NCBI GenBank assembly: GCA_964017235.1
Contig: OZ024930.1
Span: 23,254,614-23,318,613 of the forward strand
Direction of reading: 5' to 3'
DNA from: Sabellastarte sp. h YS-2021
Taxonomy: Eukaryota > Annelida > Polychaeta > Sabellida > Sabellidae
DNA length: 64,000 nucleotides
Every line of letters begins with the position of its first letter. Position 1 is the first letter of the stretch. A model generated the notes under the pieces. The model saw nothing but the letters and a program-made list of their open reading frames with translations. It made no database searches and was not told where the DNA came from. The translations under genes were made by a program, and so were the position numbers. This document shows positions 58,606-64,000 of this stretch, piece after piece.

Positions 58606-59384
58606 AGGTTTGACTGTAAGTTTGGAGAATTTGGATGAATTGGCAAATCGACTGTCTGCAAATTATCACAGGGAGCTTTTAAAAAAAAAGCAATAAATAA
58701 CACTACAGTTACATTACTGGTGCTTGATGACATCATTCCGCAGACCCCTAATCTTACACAACCATCACATAAACAAATAACCAATATTACAGGAATTATG
58801 TGGGAAATTATAACCAATAATAATCCTTTATAAATTAGTTTGTGCAATTTCAAGTTATTTAATATTTTCAGACATTTATTATTTTATTTAAGTTATTTAA
58901 GTATTTTCAGACAGACTTTACACAAACAAAAAAACTACTAACTAACTTTAAGGAATGCTCGTAAACAAGTCAGAGCCTTAAATCAAGAGGTGAAAAAGTT
59001 TGTATTAGTAATCCAGATAAGGTAAAAATTGAAGGTTTGGATATTTCCTGCTTGTAACAATGTGGCCTGGATTAAGCAAAGCTGAATATTTTCCCACTGC
59101 TTTATACTAAATACTTCTAATTTATGAACCTTCCATTAACCAAACACGATCATCCTCTACAAGAATGGTCAGATAACAGCATTACTTTTCTACTACTTTG
59201 AGTTAATGTATCTCACAACACCAGATTAGTCTAAATATGTAGAATTGCAGCTGAACTTCTTTTATTTTATCCCAAGAACATGAATTTTATCCATGTTAAA
59301 TAATCTCTGGAGACAGAGGATTCACTTGGAATTCAAAGATGACAACTACATTCCACAAATTTTAGGATAAACAAACTGGGTAGT
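58606..59384. other. AT-rich spacer
   Basis: No recognised gene or repeat. Confidence 0.4.
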
Positions 59385-59594
59385 TTTTACTTTACCGGTA
59401 CGAGATTTGGACAATGATATAAATTCTATCTTTTAACAATTTAATCTTTTTATTTTGTTTCAAATACATATCCATATTATTTATGGGGGTTGGGGGCTTG
59501 CCCCCAATTATAACTCTCTTAATTTAATTTTAAATTTCCTTGAAAGTTTCTTGTAATTATCCAATATGGTGGATCTCGTACCGGTAAAGTAAAA
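59385..59594. mobile_element. 210-bp MITE with TTTTACTTTACCGG ends
   Basis: TTTTACTTTACCGGTACGAG (59385-59404) is matched by its exact reverse complement at 59575-59594. The interior is AT-rich with a small GGGGGCTTGCCCCC hairpin-like stretch near 59490. The target duplication is not clear and it has no coding capacity. Confidence 0.7.
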
Positions 59595-59917
59595 TTGCTC
59601 CAACAAACTTCCCAAAAATTTGTTCTAAGTTGATGTTATACCAAATTTATTATTTGGCAAGACAAATAATGTGTTTGATAATATTGCTGGGTTAGTTAGG
59701 CAATTTACAAAATAATTGTCCCAAGCTTACAAATTTTGAGTTTTGACTTGCTTGGCAAATATACCTCTTTGCAGAAGAATAGGATTTCTCCTCAGAACTC
59801 GTGATATTTAAGTATATATCAAATACAGGTATCAATACCTTACAGTGACAACAAAACACTGAAATTTCACTTGTGCTTACACCAATAACCAATTTCTTTA
59901 GAAGTCTGGGGCCAAAT

Positions 59918-60228
59918 TTGAAAATTTTAATTACTTAAATGTAGCTTTTATAAGCTACAAGCTTACCATGTGGGACTTAATGCTGTTCTCGGGTTGCCAC
60001 ACCCGGGCCAACGTCTTAGAAAAAAAGACAGTTCTTGTTAGCCGCAGGAAATACTGGTAGTTGTCGTCACGTGATAACTTCTGACCAATCGTCCTACTTT
60101 CTTGTTGAAATTTGCTAAAACCTACCCCTCAGCTGTAAACAGCGGGGAGGCAGGGTGGGACTCTTCTAAGTCCCACATGGTAAGCTTGTAGCTTATAAAA
60201 GCTACATTTAAGTAATTAAAATTTTCAA
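59918..60228. repeat. Perfect 62-bp inverted repeat around a 187-bp loop
   Basis: The arms at 59918-59979 and 60167-60228 are exact reverse complements (TTGAAAATTTTAATTACTTA...). A second, partial copy of the arm's inner end (TAGCTTACCATGTGAGACTT) follows at 60248. The loop is GC-richer, with a CACGTG-containing stretch near 60070. It could be a foldback/MITE or the terminal repeats of the neighbouring DIRS-like fossil. Confidence 0.7.
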
Positions 60229-60654
60229 TTTTATTACGCTACAATAGCTTACCATGTGAGACTTAATGCTGAATTCAACTGCCCGGTGGCGGGATTACAG
60301 CTGAGACTGGAAGATATGTCATTTTTTTCTAAGATTTGAATTAATATATATAGAAATAGTGATAGAAATACCAGTCTGAGTCCCATTTACAGTGCCCCGA
60401 TCCCGAAGACTGGGCCTGTAAAGAGCCAAAAACCTAAGTAGAATGAAGGACAGTGCTAAAAACTGTCTAGATGTTTGATTGTAGGACGGAAGTGCAGCAG
60501 TGCTCACTTAGAGGTCTAAGGGTCCCTAAGGGCCCTTCACGAGTGGCAGACCAGCTCAATGGTTGGAAATCTCATAAATTTTTTGCCACCTGAATATGAG
60601 ATTAATGACAACTTAATAAGTCCTTAATACAAATTACTTGATAAACTAAAAAAC

Positions 60655-62975
60655 AACAAGACCACTGCCGTGGTATGATCTCCCGCCGCACTTCATCAAA
60701 AAGTAGGTGAACAACATATTTGACAAAACTCCTTTAAATTGAATAGTTTTGCTGTTATAAATTATTTAAATCAAAAAAGTTAAAGTAGCTATTACTGAGT
60801 TAGCTATGGACCTACAGCTTTCAAAATTTGCAATGAGTTATTTGAGAAAAATTGGCTAAGTACAATACTTTTAAGAGATAATTCGCATTTACTCATTTTG
60901 AGTAGGTGAGTAATTATAGAGATAATTCGCATTTACTCATTTTGAGTAGGTGAGTAATTAGCTATGGGTCTGAAACTTCACCAAGTGAAAGCTCTCCCAA
61001 AAGTAGGTGAATGAGTTATTTCAGAAAAATTGGCTATCTGCAATACTTTTAGCGATAATTCGCATTTACTCATTTTGAGTAGGTGAGTAATTAGCTATGG
61101 GTGTGAAACTTCACCAAGTGAAAGTTCTCCCAAAAGTAGGTGAATGAGTTATTTGAGAAAAATTGGCTATCTGCAATACTTTTAGCGATAATTCGCATTT
61201 ACTCATTTTGAGTAGGTGAGTAATTAGCTATGGGTGTGAAACTTCACCAAGTGAAAGTTCTCCCAAAAGTAGGTGAATGAGTTATTTGAGAAAAATTGGC
61301 CATCTGCAATACTTTTAGCGATAATTCGCATTTACTCATTTTCAGTAGGTGAGTAATTAGCTATGGGTCTGAAACTTCACCATGTGAAAGCTCTTCCAAA
61401 AGTAGGTGAACGAGTTATTTGAGAAAAATTGGCTATCTGCAATACTTTTAGCGATAATTCGCATTTACTCATTTTCAGTAGGTGAGTAATTATCTATGGG
61501 TCTGAAACTTCACCATGTGAAAGCTCTCCCAAAAGTAGATGAAGGAGTTATTTGAGAAAAATTGGCTATCTGCAATACTTGTACAGATAATTCGCATTTA
61601 CTCATTTTCAGTAGGTGAGTAATTAGCTATGGGTCTGAAACTTCACCAAGTGAAAGCTCTCCCAAAAGTAGGTGAATGAGTTATTTCAGAAAAATTGGCT
61701 ATCTGCAATACTTTTAGAGATAATTTGCATTTACTCATTTTGAGTAGGTGAGTAATTAGCTATGGGTCTGAAACTTCACCAAGTGAAAGCTCTCCCAAAA
61801 GTAGATGAATGACTTAAAAAGTAGAGAAATTGTGTAGCTGCAATACTTTTGAAGATATAAGGCATTTACTCATTATGGTTATCATTAAAAATTGACAAAT
61901 TAGCTATTACGGTTTGTGAGATATTTGTCATTTTTCACATTTTCACCAAAAGTAGCAATAAAGTAGCCATTACTCACTTGTACATTGAGCAACAGTTGTG
62001 AAACTTAAATATGTTACAGTTCACAAAAAAGTAGATGAACAACTTATTTGAGAGAAATTGTGTAGCTGCAATACTTTTGAAGATATAAGGCATTTACTCA
62101 TTATGGTTATCATTAAAAATTGACAAAGTAGCTATTACTCACTTAGCTATGGAGATACACTTCCAAACTAGTGACCATGTTGTAGCTGTGGAGATAGTAG
62201 CTGAACAACATATTGGAACAAAATTGTGTAGCTGCAATACTTTTGAAGATATAAGCCATTTACTCATTATGGTTATCATCAAAGTAGCTATTACTCAGTT
62301 AGCTATGGAGTTACAGCTGTGAAAATTCACAATACAGTATATCCAAAAGATAGGTGAACAACATATTCGACAAAAATCCTCTATATTCAATAGTTTTTGA
62401 GTTACAAGTGACTTGCTCAATGGTCAAATGTTAAACTTAGTATAGCTATTACTCGGTTAGCTATGGTGCTACACCTTGGACACCTCACCATGATATAGTA
62501 CATGAAGGAGTTGTTGAACAACATATTTCAGGCCAATATTGTAAGTAACAGTTACAAAGACAAAATCAATTTATTCATTTTGCTCATTGTTAATAACAGA
62601 AAATAGCTATTACTCACTTAGCTATGAAGATAGAACCCTAAAAATGGTACCATCTTGTAGGCATGGAGAAAGTAGCTGAACAACGTATTTTACAGAAACA
62701 CTCTAAATGCAGTCGTTTTGGAGTTATGAGCACTTTACTCAAAGTAGCCACCATTGCTATTACTCACTTAGCTATGGTCCTAGGTGTGAAACAACAGCAT
62801 CAAATGAAAGGACATAAGCAATAAGGTCATAAAAACATTGAAAAGGCCAAGGAGAAACAACCAGTGTGCTGTACAGCCCTTTGTAAAAGCGTGACACACA
62901 CTCAATAACACACGAACACATGCACACACGCACGGAATGCGTTTTATAATCTCCCGCCCGGCCGGAGATAAAAAT
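60655..62975 (-). mobile_element. Helentron/pearl-like element, family A ends, V-type core
   Basis: On the minus strand the left end is ATCTCC-ggccgggc-GGGAGAT followed by TATAAAACGC (about 62940-62972). The right end is GGCGGGAGATCATACCACGGCAGTGGTCTTGTT (about 60657-60690), with ACCAC/GTGGT pairing. Both match the ends of 1567-2635. Between them lie diverged V units (61860-62800) and a homogeneous 133-bp block (60925-61856). There is no coding capacity. It sits directly beside the second DIRS-like fossil. Confidence 0.65.
60925..61856 (-). repeat. 133-bp satellite block, seven units
   Basis: ATTCGCATTTACTCATTTT (one copy ATTTGC) starts at 60925, 61058, 61191, 61324, 61457, 61590 and 61723: every spacing is exactly 133 bp, with no indels and few substitutions. 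A 44-bp partial unit precedes it at 60881. This is far more uniform than the V units on either side, implying recent amplification or gene-conversion-like homogenisation. Confidence 0.92.
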
Positions 62976-63011
62976 GACCTTACCCGTAACATCTTGAAGG
63001 TAAAGGAATAC

Positions 63012-64000
63012 CTAGATCCTGGGCTTAGACTCCTGAAGACTTGGTTGTAGCGGATGTGCCCCCCCCTTTTTTTCTTTCCAAGGACAACTGGTCTGAGGGG
63101 AAGGATCTAGGACTTGTTGTGCCGCCACTACAGGTCCCAGATACATATTGTTGTCGGTGTCTGACCAAGTAAGGTCTTTTAGGTAAAAATTTGTAAATGT
63201 GTTGTGAGCTTTCCAGTGACAGGCTTGCATGATTTGGTCCACCGATACCCCACCGTAAAAGGCCTTAGAGGCCGCGAAGACCCGGATGTCATGCGCTTTA
63301 ACTTGGACCAAGTCCAAGGCTTGTTGATCTGCTTGTTTGTAACAAAGTAGGATGGTTTGTTTCAACCAGGAAGAGAGAGTAGCGAGTCTGATGTCTGAGG
63401 TATGTCCTTTCTTAAAGGAGATGACAAGGAGGGAACGAGACCCTCTCAGGTCTTTGGTTCGGTCCAGATAATACCTCAGGGCCGGCACAGGACACAGGGT
63501 CCTGTCTTCTTTTAAATTGTCTATCTACAATGGTAGTCAAATCAGGAATAGTCACTGGAGACACACTTTGAGAACCTTCTCTTGCTAGTTGGTTTTTGGC
63601 TATGAAATCAGAAGAAGGGAACACAGCGACCTTTTCCCATTGGCCTAGATTAGATACTTTGTTTGCGACCCAGGCATGGATTTCACTGCAGCGTTTGCTG
63701 GAGGCCAAAGCTAGCAAGAAAGCAGTTTTGAGAGTAAGATGTTTGAGGTCTGTGTCTTTCATGGGCTCAAAGGGTGCTTTGGTGAGCTCGTTGAGGACAA
63801 CAGAGAGGTTCCACTTAGGTAAATTTCTGGAACGTTTTGGACGATCCCTGTGAAAACTGGAGAGTAACCTATGAAGGTCTGCATTATGTGCATTATGGTG
63901 GGCCGTTGGGCCCAAAGTGTCAACGATTGCAGTCCTGTAACCATCAATGGTCGAGGGGCGCCTATTTAGGTCTTGGTACAGGTACATGAAAAATTTGAAA
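63012..64000 (-). mobile_element. Fossil DIRS-like retroelement, recombinase part
   Basis: The minus-strand segments (63987-63412 and 63488-63012) carry a tyrosine recombinase of DIRS type: an N-terminal core-binding-like region (RRPSTIDGYRTAIVDTLG), SSKRCSEIHAW, and the later HDIR and NTFTNFYL motifs. The element runs off the window to the right, so its RT part is not visible. It looks younger than the 47305-54980 relic, with about one break in the visible part, but it is treated as a fossil and not as a host gene. Confidence 0.75.

Noticed and set aside
60925-61856. CRISPR-like regular spacing
   Set aside because: Whole 133-bp units repeat with no unique spacers, in an animal genome; this is satellite DNA.
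63012-63987. Host tyrosine recombinase/integrase gene
   Set aside because: The motif order fits DIRS-type elements and the region is embedded in mobile-element sequence; no host gene context.

Overview
The window looks like nuclear DNA of a marine invertebrate, most likely a mollusc and perhaps a bivalve. It is AT-rich, gene-poor and crowded with transposable elements. Among them are CR1-like LINEs with a 2A-like motif, 5S rRNA-related and tRNA-related SINEs, and many tandem core-repeat elements rich in TGACCTTGA that resemble the bivalve pearl / Helentron-associated type. The species assignment is inference from this repertoire.

Host genes. Only one host gene is clear: the last three coding exons (plus strand, 5392-9569) of a cytosolic-type alpha-carbonic anhydrase whose earlier exons lie left of the window. 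A second locus on the minus strand (18054-19478) encodes an unrecognised coiled-coil-type protein. It has no introns and at least two reading-frame changes, so it is probably a retro-pseudogene or a gene with assembly indels. A ~70-bp minisatellite lies just downstream of it.

Layout. 1-5390: a tRNA-like SINE, a Helentron-like element (1567-2635), an L1/Tx1-type LINE 3' end and further SINE pieces. 5392-9569: carbonic anhydrase exons with repeat-bearing introns. 9570-14280: intergenic DNA and a LINE fragment. 14280-17200: tandem core-repeat elements. 17400-19480: minisatellite and coiled-coil locus. 19500-33260: AT-rich DNA with CR1-like LINE fragments, an inverted second copy of the family-B core-repeat element, a MITE, and a long tandem array at 29800-32170. 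33260-44069: SINEs, a GC-rich MITE-like element and L1-type fragments. 44070-47255: a near-complete PIF/Harbinger transposon with 96-bp TIRs and a 6-bp flanking duplication, sitting inside a 5S-related SINE. 47300-54980: a fossil DIRS-like retroelement that contains a CR1-like LINE (about 48630-52150). 55290-56815: eight units of a 147-bp tandem repeat. 56820-60230: SINEs, a small MITE and a perfect 62-bp inverted repeat. 60655-62975: a Helentron-like element with seven 133-bp satellite units. 63010-64000: the recombinase part of a second DIRS-like fossil running off the right edge.

The most interesting observations are: (i) two core-repeat elements share terminal motifs but carry unrelated tandem cores; (ii) a hairpin in the LINE 3' tails differs in sequence between copies but stays paired through compensatory changes; (iii) nested insertions give a relative age order (LINE in DIRS, Harbinger in SINE); (iv) nuclear-receptor-type half-sites recur at regular spacing in tandem arrays. 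No CRISPR, operon or prokaryotic system is present.
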